Shown: positions 35,111 to 44,518, numbered from the stretch's first letter. The stretch: 64,000 nt of DNA from Paenibacillus dakarensis (GCF_001373415.1 NZ_CDSE01000041.1:1-64000), one strand, 5' to 3'. The notes: generated by a model from the letters alone, not told the origin. Translations and numbers: made by a program.

Positions 35111-36503
35111 TGCCGTATCCCTCCTTATTGAACGGGTCAGTTGCGTGGTGATCGTCATTCTCCTCCGCAAATGGCCCTTTCTTGATTACTTTCACGAACA
35201 GATATGCCATGACTGCAGCTAATACAGCATAAATCGTGCTGAATGCAATCAGTGAGAACAGAACTGAACCTGCGCTTACATTCGGTGAAACACTGTCTGC
35301 AGTTGTAATTAATCCGAATACGGTCCAAGGCTGACGGCCGATTTCAGTCATGATCCAGCCTGCTGTATTCGCAATGAATGGCAGGGAGATGCTAAACAGC
35401 AAGGCATACCAGAACCATTTTCCTGCTGTCTCTACTTTCTTTCTCCATGTCAGCCATGCACCGTAAAGACCGAGCAGAATCATAGCGGAACCAGCAATAA
35501 TCATGATACGGAAGCTCCAGAACGTTGTTCGAACCGGCGGGATGTAGTCACCAGGTCCGTACTGCTGCTCATACTGTGCCTGCAGTTCCTTCATACCGAT
35601 AACTTCACCGGAAAACTTACTGTAGGACAAGAAGCTGAGGAGATAAGGAATTTTCACTTCCATCTTATTCTCCTGTTTATCCGAGTCAATGGACGCAATA
35701 ACCGTCCACGGTGCCGGGTCATCACTTGTTTCCCACAAGGCTTCCGCAGCAGCCATCTTCATAGGCTGAGTATCAACCAAATATTGTGCTTGCTGGTGTC
35801 CGTATACGGCAACCAGTACCGAAGAGGTCAAAGCAACAATAATCGCAATGTTAAAAGACTTTTTAAAGAACTCAATATCTTTCTTCTTCAACAGCTTGTA
35901 TGCGCTAACCCCTGTAATCAGGAACGCACCGGTTGCCAGTGCCCCAAAGATTGTATGAGGAAACTCAACCAACAGCTGTCCGTTCGTAATCAGAGCCATG
36001 AAATCATTCATTTCAGCACGCCCATTGTTGATTTCGAAACCAACCGGTCGCTGCATGAACGAGTTCGCTGCCAAAATCCAGAAAGCAGACATCGCCGTAC
36101 CGATGGATACGAGCCAGATGCACAGCAAGTGAACTTTCTTGGATAAGCGATCCCATCCGAAGATCCACAATCCAATAAAGGTGGATTCAAGGAAAAATGC
36201 CAGCAAAGCTTCAATCGCAAGCGGTGCCCCAAAGACATCTCCTACGAACCTTGAATAATCTGACCAGTTCATGCCGAACTGGAATTCTTGCAGTATGCCG
36301 GTAACGACACCGACAGCAAAGTTAATGAGGAACAGCTTTCCCCAGAATTTTGCCATCTTCTTGTATATTTCCTTGCCCTTAACGACATACATCGTCTCCA
36401 TGATGGCAATCAGAAATGCCAAGCCGATGGAAAGCGGAACAAAGATGAAATGAAAAATGGTTGTCGAAGCGAACTGGATTCGTGCGAGCATAACCGGATC
36501 CAT
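35100..36503 (-). CDS. cydA: Cytochrome bd oxidase subunit I
   Basis: 467 residues. CydA oxidises quinol and carries haems b558, b595 and d. H18 in IFHFIFVPLSIG is a haem ligand; the GRQPWTV motif lies near residue 378. The short quinol loop (about residues 240-320) is typical of Bacillota. The start is ATG 36503 (MDPVMLARIQF) after AAAGGAAGGGG; 13 upstream codons are not used. It heads cydABDC and lies behind two Rex-like sites, so the operon should respond to the NADH/NAD ratio. Confidence 0.93.
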   Translation of the reverse strand: MDPVMLARIQFASTTIFHFIFVPLSIGLAFLIAIMETMYVVKGKEIYKKMAKFWGKLFLINFAVGVVTGILQEFQFGMNWSDYSRFVGDVFGAPLAIEALLAFFLESTFIGLWIFGWDRLSKKVHLLCIWLVSIGTAMSAFWILAANSFMQRPVGFEINNGRAEMNDFMALITNGQLLVEFPHTIFGALATGAFLITGVSAYKLLKKKDIEFFKKSFNIAIIVALTSSVLVAVYGHQQAQYLVDTQPMKMAAAEALWETSDDPAPWTVIASIDSDKQENKMEVKIPYLLSFLSYSKFSGEVIGMKELQAQYEQQYGPGDYIPPVRTTFWSFRIMIIAGSAMILLGLYGAWLTWRKKVETAGKWFWYALLFSISLPFIANTAGWIMTEIGRQPWTVFGLITTADSVSPNVSAGSVLFSLIAFSTIYAVLAAVMAYLFVKVIKKGPFAEENDDHHATDPFNKEGYGNAS

Positions 36504-36583
36504 AATATACCCCTTCCTTTTGGTCACATAATAATGCTTCAAAATTAATCATTTCTTATTTTCGCAGACCGCTGTTAGTTGAA

Positions 36584-36601
36584 TTGTGAGCTTTATCACA
36601 T
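36584..36601 (-). promoter_or_regulatory. Rex-like operator, cydA-proximal
   Basis: TTGTGA-N6-TCACAT, one base from the Rex consensus TTGTGA-N6-TCACAA, about 80 bp before the cydA start. Rex is the NADH-sensing repressor that controls cyd operons in Gram-positive bacteria. Confidence 0.7.
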
Positions 36602-36636
36602 AAAGTGCGATGAAAGGGTGATAAATAGTTATAAAT

Positions 36637-36654
36637 TTGTGACGAAAATCACTT
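36637..36654 (-). promoter_or_regulatory. Rex-like operator, cydA-distal
   Basis: TTGTGA-N6-TCACTT, 53 bp (about five helical turns) from the first site, so two Rex dimers would sit on the same face of the DNA. Confidence 0.65.
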
Positions 36655-36670
36655 CCTTGATAATAAAGGA

Positions 36671-36699
36671 AAAAAAGGACCCGCACCTTGTGCGAGTCC
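36671..36699 (-). terminator. Terminator of the adenine deaminase gene
   Basis: GGACTCGCAC-AAG-GTGCGGGTCC on the minus strand is fully paired (one T-G wobble) and followed by seven T. On the plus strand the same pair is a C-A mismatch, so it is built for the minus direction. Confidence 0.85.
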
Positions 36700-36719
36700 T
36701 TTTGCATTTCTAACCACAT

Positions 36720-38513
36720 TTACAAAATTTCTGTTTCAATCAGCTTGAACTCGGTTACGTCAGCCAAACCGCGGTTCGTAATCCGTATATCCGGAATGAC
36801 AGGCAGTGCGATCAGCGAGAAGGTCATAAACGGCGCATTCAGCGGACAGCCGATTTCCTTCCAGGCTTCCTCCATTTCGGCCACTTCAGCTGCTACGATC
36901 TCAAGTGAACGGTCTGCCATCAAGCCTGCTACAGGCATTGCGACTTTTGCCAGAATCTTTCCATCCTGCACAACGATCATGCCGCCGCCGCATGCAGCAA
37001 GCTCATTCGCTGCATATGCCATATCCTCCGGGTTCGTACCCATAACAAGCAGATTATGGCTGTCATGAGCCACCGTGGAAGCTACTGCACCGGATTTCAG
37101 CTGGAATCCGTTCGCGAAGCCAAGGGAAATCTGACCTGTGCCTTTATGGCGCTCAATGCAGGCAATCCGAATCACATCCTGTGCAGGATCCGGCTGGATA
37201 TAACCTTCAACTACAGGCAGCGTTGCTATCATTTTGGCAGTACGGGCACTGTTCTCAATCGCACGAACCACATTCACTTGTGTCTTATCAGCCTGTCCCT
37301 TGCTGCGAAGCAAGAAATCTTCAGCTGTGAGTGCACGCTGAAGACGCACAGAGCTGCGGGCTTCCGCAGGGTATTCGTAAACCGGGAATTCCTTCACGAT
37401 CTTACCGGATTCGGCTATCACTTCACCGTCAGTAATGACAAGTGAAGGCACCATCTGCTTCAGATCATCAATGAGCAGAATATCTGCTGATTTACCGGGA
37501 GCGATGCTTCCGATTTCCTGATCCATCCCGAAATAACGCGCAACATTGATCGTTCCCATCTGAATAGCGGTAACCGGATCAACACCTTCCTCAATCGCAC
37601 GGCGGACAACATGATTCATATGCCCAAGATTCAGCAGTGTCATTGGATACACATCATCGGTTACGAGAGAAATATTATCTGTATTCACTTTATCCTCAGT
37701 CACGACCTTAATGACTTCCTTTACATCATGCCAAGCGGAGCCTTCGCGAATCATCAAATGCATACCAAGGCGAACCTTTTGCAGCGCCTGCTCCCGGGTT
37801 ACCGTCTCATGGTCTGAGCTTACACCTGCAGCCAGATAGGCTTGCAGCATGCCCTCGTCCTCAGAAGGAAAATGTCCGGTAACTGCCTTTCCTGCCTTCA
37901 GCGTAGCCTCAATTTCACCGCACATTGTCGGATCGCCATATACAACCCCTGGAAAGTTCATCACTTCGCCAAGACCTTCAACGCCCGGCCAAGTTAAACC
38001 TTCTTCTATATCAGCTACACCCAGCGCCGCACCTGCATCCTCCAGATCTGTTGTTGCCGGAACACATGACGGGTATGTGGTAAATACTTTGAGCGGAAGC
38101 TGCTGTCCCTCTTCATGCATCCAGCGTACACCCTCTGAGCCAAATACGTTCGCGATCTCATGCGGGTCCATGAAGACAGCCGTGGTGCCTTTAGCCATTG
38201 CCGCCTTGGCAAATTCAGTCACGGTAAGCATCGTGCTTTCCACATGCATATGTCCGTCCAGAAGGCCCGGCGAAATATATCGTCCATTCGCTTGAATAAC
38301 CTTTGTATTCTCACCGATTGTATGGTCCGCTTGGCCGATATAGGCAATTCTGCCGAAGGCGATTGCGATATCCATATGCTCCTGAAGCTCTCCGGTGAAC
38401 ACGTTGACTAATGTTCCGCCCTTAATGACGGTCTCGGCTGCTGCCTTCCCCATGGCGATTTGTCCAAGCTGATGGCTAACCTCATAACGCTTCTGTCTCT
38501 TCTGTGAACTCAT
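36720..38513 (-). CDS. ade: Adenine deaminase
   Basis: 597 residues, the usual length. It converts adenine to hypoxanthine and ammonia in purine salvage. The amidohydrolase metal motif GLLDGHMHVES lies near residue 85-95, and MDPHEIANVFG near 116, with further metal ligands in the central barrel (GHFPSEDEGM, SSDHE). ATG 38513 has GAGGGAG 10 nt upstream. Its message begins with a purine aptamer followed by an intrinsic terminator, so expression is riboswitch-controlled. Confidence 0.94.
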   Translation of the reverse strand: MSSQKRQKRYEVSHQLGQIAMGKAAAETVIKGGTLVNVFTGELQEHMDIAIAFGRIAYIGQADHTIGENTKVIQANGRYISPGLLDGHMHVESTMLTVTEFAKAAMAKGTTAVFMDPHEIANVFGSEGVRWMHEEGQQLPLKVFTTYPSCVPATTDLEDAGAALGVADIEEGLTWPGVEGLGEVMNFPGVVYGDPTMCGEIEATLKAGKAVTGHFPSEDEGMLQAYLAAGVSSDHETVTREQALQKVRLGMHLMIREGSAWHDVKEVIKVVTEDKVNTDNISLVTDDVYPMTLLNLGHMNHVVRRAIEEGVDPVTAIQMGTINVARYFGMDQEIGSIAPGKSADILLIDDLKQMVPSLVITDGEVIAESGKIVKEFPVYEYPAEARSSVRLQRALTAEDFLLRSKGQADKTQVNVVRAIENSARTAKMIATLPVVEGYIQPDPAQDVIRIACIERHKGTGQISLGFANGFQLKSGAVASTVAHDSHNLLVMGTNPEDMAYAANELAACGGGMIVVQDGKILAKVAMPVAGLMADRSLEIVAAEVAEMEEAWKEIGCPLNAPFMTFSLIALPVIPDIRITNRGLADVTEFKLIETEIL

Positions 38514-38574
38514 ATGACACGCTCCCTCTTAATATTAAATCGTCTTACATCAGGTTTCCCCATGAACCTGCACA

Positions 38575-38606
38575 AAATAACCCGGACAGTGTCTTCTGCC
38601 CGGGTT
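38575..38606 (-). terminator. Riboswitch terminator before ade
   Basis: On the minus strand AACCCGG...CCGGGTT with an inner CAG/CTG pair is followed by ATTTTG. It lies between the purine aptamer and the ade ribosome site and is the likely expression platform. Confidence 0.75.
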
Positions 38607-38728
38607 AATGACTTTACATTAGAAAGAGAGATGCGGAAAAATACCTTTTTATTTATACGGAACCTAAGCAGCATCCAGCCCGTAGACTTGAACCTGTCTT
38701 TATTCCGATGAGGTCTTCTCTCAACTTC

Positions 38729-38795
38729 TATGTAGTCAAGTTATTTACGGTAACCTGGTAGAGACGCCTGAGCCCTATTCTCTGGCATATACATA
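38729..38795 (-). promoter_or_regulatory. Purine riboswitch aptamer, guanine/hypoxanthine type (C at the specificity position)
   Basis: The 67-nt minus-strand element has P1 (TATGTA 38790-38795 with TACATA 38729-38734), J1/2 TATG, a short P2 ending in the joint CGTCTCTACC, P3 AGGTT/AACTT around the loop ACCGTAAAT, and J3/1 GACTACATA. These are the conserved parts of the purine aptamer. The base that pairs with the ligand is C (GACTA), as in xpt-type guanine switches; adenine switches have T (GATTA). It lies between a sigma-A promoter and a terminator, about 215 nt before ade. Confidence 0.85.
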
Positions 38796-38819
38796 AAAAC
38801 TTTTCAGTTGTTTGTATGC

Positions 38820-38847
38820 ATTATAATCCTTTGCAGTCGGAAGTCAA
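38820..38847 (-). promoter_or_regulatory. Promoter of the ade riboswitch transcript
   Basis: On the minus strand TTGACT (38842-38847), a 16-nt spacer, TATAAT (38820-38825). The predicted start, near 38813, is some 18 nt before the aptamer. Confidence 0.75.
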
Positions 38848-38913
38848 TAGAATGGTAGATTATACAAACTAGCGGAATGCTTAAAAACAAGGCAAAACCA
38901 TCAGAGCAGCCTC

Positions 38914-38943
38914 TTGGCTTAATACATATAAATAGAGTATAAA
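38914..38943 (+). promoter_or_regulatory. Candidate promoter for the small membrane peptide and ArsB-like permease
   Basis: TTGGCT (38914-38919), an 18-nt spacer, TATAAA (38938-38943), divergent from the ade promoter and 75 nt before the small gene. Confidence 0.45.
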
Positions 38944-39017
38944 TATCTACTAATTATGAATGGTAGATAGATGCTGGACCAGAAACCGGATTCACATTAA
39001 AACAGGGAGTGAATGCC

Positions 39018-39188
39018 ATGTTTATTCTATTTATTATTTTGGCCTCAGGATTCGGTCTCTATTCCTTGCTGACCCCGCCGGAAGAGAAAATGACGGAGAT
39101 AAACACAGATGCTCTGCTTTCCGAGCAGCTTGTTGTCAGCAGTATCCGTACATCCGAACGGAACGACCGTAAGCCGCCAGGCGAATAG
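39018..39188 (+). CDS. 56-residue membrane peptide upstream of the ArsB-like permease
   Basis: A short gene with GGGAGTG 6 nt before ATG 39018. It has one N-terminal membrane helix (FILFIILASGFGLYSLL, residues 2-18) and a charged tail of about 38 residues (EEKMTEINTDALLSEQ, ERNDRKPPGE). The 33-nt gap to the permease indicates one operon. I do not recognise it; it may be a small partner or stabiliser of the transporter. Confidence 0.65.
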   Translation: MFILFIILASGFGLYSLLTPPEEKMTEINTDALLSEQLVVSSIRTSERNDRKPPGE

Positions 39189-39221
39189 AGTAAGAATGCG
39201 GTTGAGAAAGGAGTGACATCT

Positions 39222-40580
39222 ATGCTCGGTTCGGCTGCGATAACCATAACCATTGCTGCATTTCTAATCGCCATGACGCTGATCCTCTGGCGCCCAAGCG
39301 GCCTGAACGAATCTGTTCCCGCCACAACCGGCGCGGTTCTGGTTATCTTGAGCGGCACGGTCACTATATCGGATCTTGAAACCATCACTACGACGATTAG
39401 CAGTGCAGCCATAACCATTATAGCCACGATTGTGATGGCCATTATTTTAGAGAGCTTTGGCTTCTTCAACTGGGCAGCTGAGGGGCTAGCCGCAAGAGCC
39501 CGGGGATCCGGTATCCGGCTGTTCTGGTATGTGAATCTGATGTGTTTTCTAATGACATTATTCTTCAATAATGATGGAAGTATTCTGATTACAACTCCGA
39601 TTCTGCTCATCCTGCTTCAAAAGCTGGGTCTTAAAAATCACGAAAAAATCCCTTACCTTCTATCCGGCGCGCTTATCGCCACCGCTTCCAGTGCCCCGAT
39701 CGGTGTGAGTAACATCGTCAACCTGATCGCACTTGAAATTGTGGGCATGGATTTGTATATGCATACACTGATGATGTTCGTTCCTGCGACACTCGGCCTG
39801 TTATTCCTCTTGTTTCTGCTGTTCCTGTGCTTCTACCGGCAGCTTCCACGCACACTTTCAACCACCGGGAAACATAAGCATAGAAGACATGAGCCCGGTA
39901 AGCACCCTCTGCTCTCCAGCCCTCCCTCCCCCTTAATTGCCAGCGATCAGAACAAGTTTATGCGTAATGTGCTGCTGTTTGTTCTTTCCGTCCGTGTCAG
40001 TCTTTTTGCCGCATCCTATGCCGGTATTCCGATCGAGCTGGTGGCCACGCTAGGGTCGGTTATAATGCTTGCCTGGCGCTGGTCGGCTCTAAAGATACCG
40101 CCAACCGATATGATCAAAAAGACGCCCTGGCATATTCTCGTATTTGCTTTTTCAATGTACGTGATGATCTACGGCTTGAACAACATCGGATTAACACGGT
40201 GGCTGATCCATGTTTTCGAACCGATTGTAGCTTCCGATCTGCTCAATGCCAGTCTGCTTATGGGCGGACTCCTGTCTCTCATGTCTATCCTGTTTAATAA
40301 TCACCCTGCTCTCATGGTGGGCACCATGACGTTAACCCAAATGGACCTCGATCCTCTCACCTTAAAAATCTCTTATCTCGCCAGTGTGATCGGCAGTGAC
40401 ATTGGATCTCTCCTCATCCCCATGGGTACCCTCGCATCGCTGATCTGGCTTCATATCCTGAAGCAGCATCATGTGAAGATCAAATGGTCGGATTATATCA
40501 AGGTCACGATCCTCACCATCCCTCCAGCCCTGCTGTTTACCCTGACGGCACTTGCCTTCTGGGTGCAGTGGCTGTATTGA
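39222..40580 (+). CDS. ArsB/NhaD superfamily permease (YdfA-like)
   Basis: 452 residues with 11-12 helices. The segments LFFNNDGSILITTPILL, FNNHPALMV and GSDIGSLLIPMGTLASLIW match ArsB-type arsenite/antimonite permeases and the wider ion transporter superfamily. No arsR, arsC or arsA is nearby, so arsenite as substrate is only a family guess. ATG 39222 lies 8 nt after AAAGGAG; GTG 39213 is too close. It is followed by a bidirectional terminator shared with the kinase gene. Confidence 0.83.
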   Translation: MLGSAAITITIAAFLIAMTLILWRPSGLNESVPATTGAVLVILSGTVTISDLETITTTISSAAITIIATIVMAIILESFGFFNWAAEGLAARARGSGIRLFWYVNLMCFLMTLFFNNDGSILITTPILLILLQKLGLKNHEKIPYLLSGALIATASSAPIGVSNIVNLIALEIVGMDLYMHTLMMFVPATLGLLFLLFLLFLCFYRQLPRTLSTTGKHKHRRHEPGKHPLLSSPPSPLIASDQNKFMRNVLLFVLSVRVSLFAASYAGIPIELVATLGSVIMLAWRWSALKIPPTDMIKKTPWHILVFAFSMYVMIYGLNNIGLTRWLIHVFEPIVASDLLNASLLMGGLLSLMSILFNNHPALMVGTMTLTQMDLDPLTLKISYLASVIGSDIGSLLIPMGTLASLIWLHILKQHHVKIKWSDYIKVTILTIPPALLFTLTALAFWVQWLY

Positions 40581-40618
40581 ATACGGGAATAATAGACATC
40601 CTGCTTGTAATGAACAGA

Positions 40619-40665
40619 AAAGAGCTGCCCAAGTGCAACCACCTTGGAGACAGCTCTTTCTTTTA
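40619..40665. terminator. Bidirectional terminator between the ArsB-like gene and the kinase gene
   Basis: AAAGAGCTG (40619-40627) pairs with CAGCTCTTT (40651-40659), with an inner CCAAG/CTTGG pair. T-rich tails lie on both strands. Confidence 0.75.
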
Positions 40666-42396
40666 TTGAACCGGCAAAAGAACCATAATACTCGTTCCCT
40701 TTCCTTCCTCTGATTCAACCTCTACCGTACCGTGATGAGCTTCCACAATCGCCTTCGCGACGCTCATGCCCAGACCTGAACCATCGATGCTTCCTTCCGT
40801 ATTCGTCCCGCGGTAGTAGCGCTCGAACAGGTTTTGCTTTGTCTCTTCATCCATACCTATTCCATTGTCATTTACAACAATGACAGCAGCATCCGGCAGA
40901 TGCTTAACGCTTACGGTAACTATAATTCCGGGCGGGTTATGCTTGACAGCATTAGAAATTAGGTTATCCATTAAACGGCGAAGCCATATGGCACTTCCTG
41001 AAGTAAGGATCGGCTTCACTCCGCCATGGAACTGAAAGGTTACACCGTCAAGCGTTGCGTCGTTGACGTACTTAAGCACACATCGACGGACAAGCTCGTT
41101 CAGATCGAGCTGACACATGTCTTGAGGACGTACCTCTGTCCTCAGCCGGAAGATCAGCGAGAAGTCATTGATTAACTCCAGCATATAGTCGCCCTTTTCA
41201 CGGATCACATTCCCCATTTCTCGAAGCTCCGCAGGGCTCCAGTCTTCCGGTGCATTTTCCAGCATATAGCCGTATCCTTGTATAGAGGAAAGCGGCGTTC
41301 GAAGGTCATGCGAAATACCAGACATCCATTCTTCACGGTTTCGCTCTAACCGCGCTCTCTCCCGTTCGGATGCTGCCAGCTGTTCAGCCATTTGATAAAA
41401 GGAGTGAATGACTTCCTTGTAAAGTTTATAGCGCATCCTCAGCTTTCCGTTCTTGCGAAACACCCTCTTTCGATCCTTCGGCGTGAGCACTTCCTCATAG
41501 GCGCCTTTTCCCATTCGCTCAAACCAGCCTGTGAACAACAGCAACGGACGGCTGTAACGATATCCATGCCAGATCGATACAGCAACAGCGACTGCCAGAA
41601 CGGAAATACATACCCACAGCACCACCTTGAGCAGCTCATTCATAATCGGCTGCTTGCCAATATTTCCATCCCTTGGCGTATGATATACCCATGTCATTCC
41701 GCTTGCCTTGTCCCGGTACACATTCACATATGTCGCATAAGCTCCTGGTTCCTCCTGCATGGAAATAATCTCGAGTGGATGGTAGATCTTCTTGTCTTCG
41801 ATTGAATCACCAATCGAGTCCTTGATCTTACCTTCACCGTCAATGACATGCACGTAGCCTCCCGTCTTTCTTACATCCTCTGTAAAAGAGTCACGCTGTA
41901 AAGGGTCTGGCCTGCCTCCGTTCCCGTACTCTTCAAACCAAAATCTCAACCGGTCTGTATTTTCATCGATTCTGCCAAGTAAATACAACAGTGGATCCTT
42001 ATATGTCAGATCCATCTCCCACTCCATCGTATATTTACCCAACCGTCGTTCATCCTTGATTTCCAGCAGACGGCTTACCGAATAAGCTGATGGCACATCT
42101 TCAGCCGTGTTTGTCGCGTGAATCACTTCTCCACCCATATCCACAACCTGGAGCCACATATTCTGCTCTCGAAGGAGCTTTTTCCAATGATCCTCCAGCA
42201 TAACATTGCCCTTCTCCGTCACGGTTTCTGCTGTTATGCTGCTTAGCACACCGGAAGGAATGTTACGCTGTATTTCTTCATTCGATATATGCTTGATCAG
42301 AACAAATAGAAGGGCAAGCAGGAATAAAAACATAAACACTGAAAAAGCAATAAACTGATATGTAAAATGAAAGGCAAGTCGTCCGCGCAGCTTCAT
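40663..42396 (-). CDS. Membrane sensor histidine kinase
   Basis: 577 residues: helix 1 (about 12-35), a large extracellular sensor domain (about 36-255), helix 2 (about 257-277), HAMP-like linker, HisKA box with phosphate acceptor H363 in GISHDLRTPLSS, and a HATPase domain (N box NLISNAVKHN, G boxes NDNGIGM and GSGLGMSVAKAI). It overlaps its response regulator gene by 4 nt. The sensor is not recognised. Signal unknown; the divergent DUF418 gene is a possible target. Confidence 0.88.
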   Translation of the reverse strand: MKLRGRLAFHFTYQFIAFSVFMFLFLLALLFVLIKHISNEEIQRNIPSGVLSSITAETVTEKGNVMLEDHWKKLLREQNMWLQVVDMGGEVIHATNTAEDVPSAYSVSRLLEIKDERRLGKYTMEWEMDLTYKDPLLYLLGRIDENTDRLRFWFEEYGNGGRPDPLQRDSFTEDVRKTGGYVHVIDGEGKIKDSIGDSIEDKKIYHPLEIISMQEEPGAYATYVNVYRDKASGMTWVYHTPRDGNIGKQPIMNELLKVVLWVCISVLAVAVAVSIWHGYRYSRPLLLFTGWFERMGKGAYEEVLTPKDRKRVFRKNGKLRMRYKLYKEVIHSFYQMAEQLAASERERARLERNREEWMSGISHDLRTPLSSIQGYGYMLENAPEDWSPAELREMGNVIREKGDYMLELINDFSLIFRLRTEVRPQDMCQLDLNELVRRCVLKYVNDATLDGVTFQFHGGVKPILTSGSAIWLRRLMDNLISNAVKHNPPGIIVTVSVKHLPDAAVIVVNDNGIGMDEETKQNLFERYYRGTNTEGSIDGSGLGMSVAKAIVEAHHGTVEVESEEGKGTSIMVLLPVQ

Positions 42397-43115
42397 CTTC
42401 TTTTCTCCTTGACCAGCTTGTAGCCAAGTCCTCTGACGGTGACCAAATACTGCGGGTCGCTCGGATTCTCCTCGATGCGTTCTCGAATTCGGCGAATATG
42501 GACCATCACGGTGCTGTCCTCACCCAACCCATCGATTCCCCACACCATCTCATATAATTGTGATTTAGAAAATACTACCCCAGGATGTTTACAGAAGTGC
42601 AATAACAATTGAAATACCTGAGCTGGACAAGACACGGATTCACCTGACACCAGCAGTTCCCCTGCCGTTTCATCCAGCACAAAGCGGCCGAAATCCCACA
42701 CACGCTTTGCAGGCTGATCTTGAACCATCATACCGGAGCCTTCGAATAATCCCCGACGGACACGAGCCTTAATGCGGGCTGCAATTTCAAGCGGATTAAA
42801 CGGCTTTGTCACATAGTCATCGCCTCCCACGGCAAAGCCTGTAAGCACATCTAGGTCCGATGCTTTAGCTGTCAGAAAAATAACATGCGGATTTCCAAAT
42901 GTACGAAGCGTTGAACAGATCTCAAATCCACTTCCATCCGGCAGCATCACGTCTAACAGCAGGATATCTGCACGATGCCTTTCCATTTCATGGAGTGCTT
43001 CAGCACAGTTAGCTGCCGTATAAATATGATGAAAGCCTTCCTTGCGAAGAACCATCTGTACCATTTTCACAATTGCCTGTTCATCATCAACAATTAGAAT
43101 TTTTGTATTTTCCAT
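42393..43115 (-). CDS. OmpR-family response regulator
   Basis: 240 residues. Receiver domain with phospho-acceptor D55 in ILLLDVMLPDG and the conserved K in VTKPFNPLE, followed by an OmpR-type winged helix (RIRERIEENPSDPQYLVTVRGLGYKLV). ATG 43115 (MENTKI) follows GAGGAAACG; the ATG at 43136 is not needed. It is translated with the kinase and divergent from the DUF418 gene 140 bp away. Confidence 0.88.
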   Translation of the reverse strand: MENTKILIVDDEQAIVKMVQMVLRKEGFHHIYTAANCAEALHEMERHRADILLLDVMLPDGSGFEICSTLRTFGNPHVIFLTAKASDLDVLTGFAVGGDDYVTKPFNPLEIAARIKARVRRGLFEGSGMMVQDQPAKRVWDFGRFVLDETAGELLVSGESVSCPAQVFQLLLHFCKHPGVVFSKSQLYEMVWGIDGLGEDSTVMVHIRRIRERIEENPSDPQYLVTVRGLGYKLVKEKRR

Positions 43116-43255
43116 CGTTTCCTCACCCGATTCCATGCTAACACAGCAACCTTAACAATAGTTAAACAGCAAGGAATATCGTTAAGAAAAAGTTAGGTTT
43201 CCGTTTCTGTATTATTTATGTACCATTGATAAACTGAGTCCTAGAGGTGATGAAT

Positions 43256-44518
43256 GTGGAAAAAAATCCACCAAAGAGAACAACGGTCATAGATGCGATC
43301 CGGGGCTTTAGCCTGCTGGGCATCCTGATGGCCAATATCCTTATTTTTCAATACGGTGTGTACGGTAAAGATGAATTACATTTATTTAACCCAACTTCTT
43401 GGGACCTGATTGGACATGATATGTTGAAAATATTCGTTGAAGGCAGCTTCATGCCTATTTTTTCATTCCTGTTCGGATTCAGCATGATTAAAATGAAAGA
43501 CAGTTTGACAGCGAAGGGTCTGAAATTCGGTCGCAACATCGTAAGACGATCCATTCTTCTAATCATTCTCGGATTTTTACATTCCTTGTTATGGGAGGGA
43601 GATATTCTCCTCTTTTATGGAACGATTACCTTTTTTCTTCTGATGTTTGTGAATCGCAAGCCAAAGACTTTAATGATTTGGGGTTCGGTCTTCCTCCTTC
43701 TCAGCATTGGTATCAGTTACGGCTCGTACAATCCGACACCTGAGGATGCACAGCGCATGATGAGCTACGTAAAAGAAACAATCGACCTTTATGGTACGGG
43801 CACCTATTCTGAGATCATGTACCACCGGATAAACTCAGATCCACTTGGCCTTCCAGGCTGGGTCGTCCCCATTGTTTTATTTATCCTGGTTCCGCTGATC
43901 TTGGGAGCTCTGTTCCTGTTCGGCATGGCAGCAGCCAAACGCGGCAGATTCATGTCACCAGGAACAGAAAAAAAATTGTACCTGCGTTACGCTGTGATCT
44001 GTGTTCCCGTCGGCATCGCTGCGAAAACGATGAGTGTCATCCTCGGCACAGGTCATACATGGAGCACACTTATGCAAGCCGCTGGAGGACAAATTCTAGC
44101 CATTGGCTATATTTATTTGTTTGCATTCCTCTATGCTCATTCTTCCGAGAAGTCTGTTATTGTCCGCTCATTCGAGGCCGTGGGCCGGATGTCGCTGACG
44201 AACTATCTGATGCAGACTTTTATCTGTGTTCTTATCTTTTATGGTTTCGGGATTGGCTTGTTCGGTAAGCTTGGCGTCCTCCCAGGCATTTTGCTCGCTC
44301 TCATGATTTACACCGCTCAAGCGGTGTTCAGCTTGCTGATTCTTAATCGCTTTCGCATCGGTCCCGTCGAATGGCTGCTGCGGATCGGCACCTATTGGTC
44401 GTGGAGCGGGCGTCCGAAGCTAAGACGCCAGCAGAATGCCGCTCAGGTTCACCCGAAGACAGGAGCCCCTCTTCATAAGTCACCACAAGATGAAATCACC
44501 TACACAGCTAAGGTATAA
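43256..44518 (+). CDS. DUF418 (YeiB/YxaH-like) membrane protein
   Basis: 420 residues with 9-10 helices. The N-terminal RTTVIDAIRGFSLLGILMANI and the C-terminal DUF418 block (VGRMSLTNYLMQTFIC, GPVEWLLRIGTYWSW) are diagnostic. These proteins are thought to be transporters or acyl-transfer partners, but their biochemical role is unknown. I place the start at GTG 43256, 6 nt after AGAGGTG; GTG 43247 overlaps that site. Divergent from the two-component genes. Confidence 0.82.
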   Translation: MEKNPPKRTTVIDAIRGFSLLGILMANILIFQYGVYGKDELHLFNPTSWDLIGHDMLKIFVEGSFMPIFSFLFGFSMIKMKDSLTAKGLKFGRNIVRRSILLIILGFLHSLLWEGDILLFYGTITFFLLMFVNRKPKTLMIWGSVFLLLSIGISYGSYNPTPEDAQRMMSYVKETIDLYGTGTYSEIMYHRINSDPLGLPGWVVPIVLFILVPLILGALFLFGMAAAKRGRFMSPGTEKKLYLRYAVICVPVGIAAKTMSVILGTGHTWSTLMQAAGGQILAIGYIYLFAFLYAHSSEKSVIVRSFEAVGRMSLTNYLMQTFICVLIFYGFGIGLFGKLGVLPGILLALMIYTAQAVFSLLILNRFRIGPVEWLLRIGTYWSWSGRPKLRRQQNAAQVHPKTGAPLHKSPQDEITYTAKV

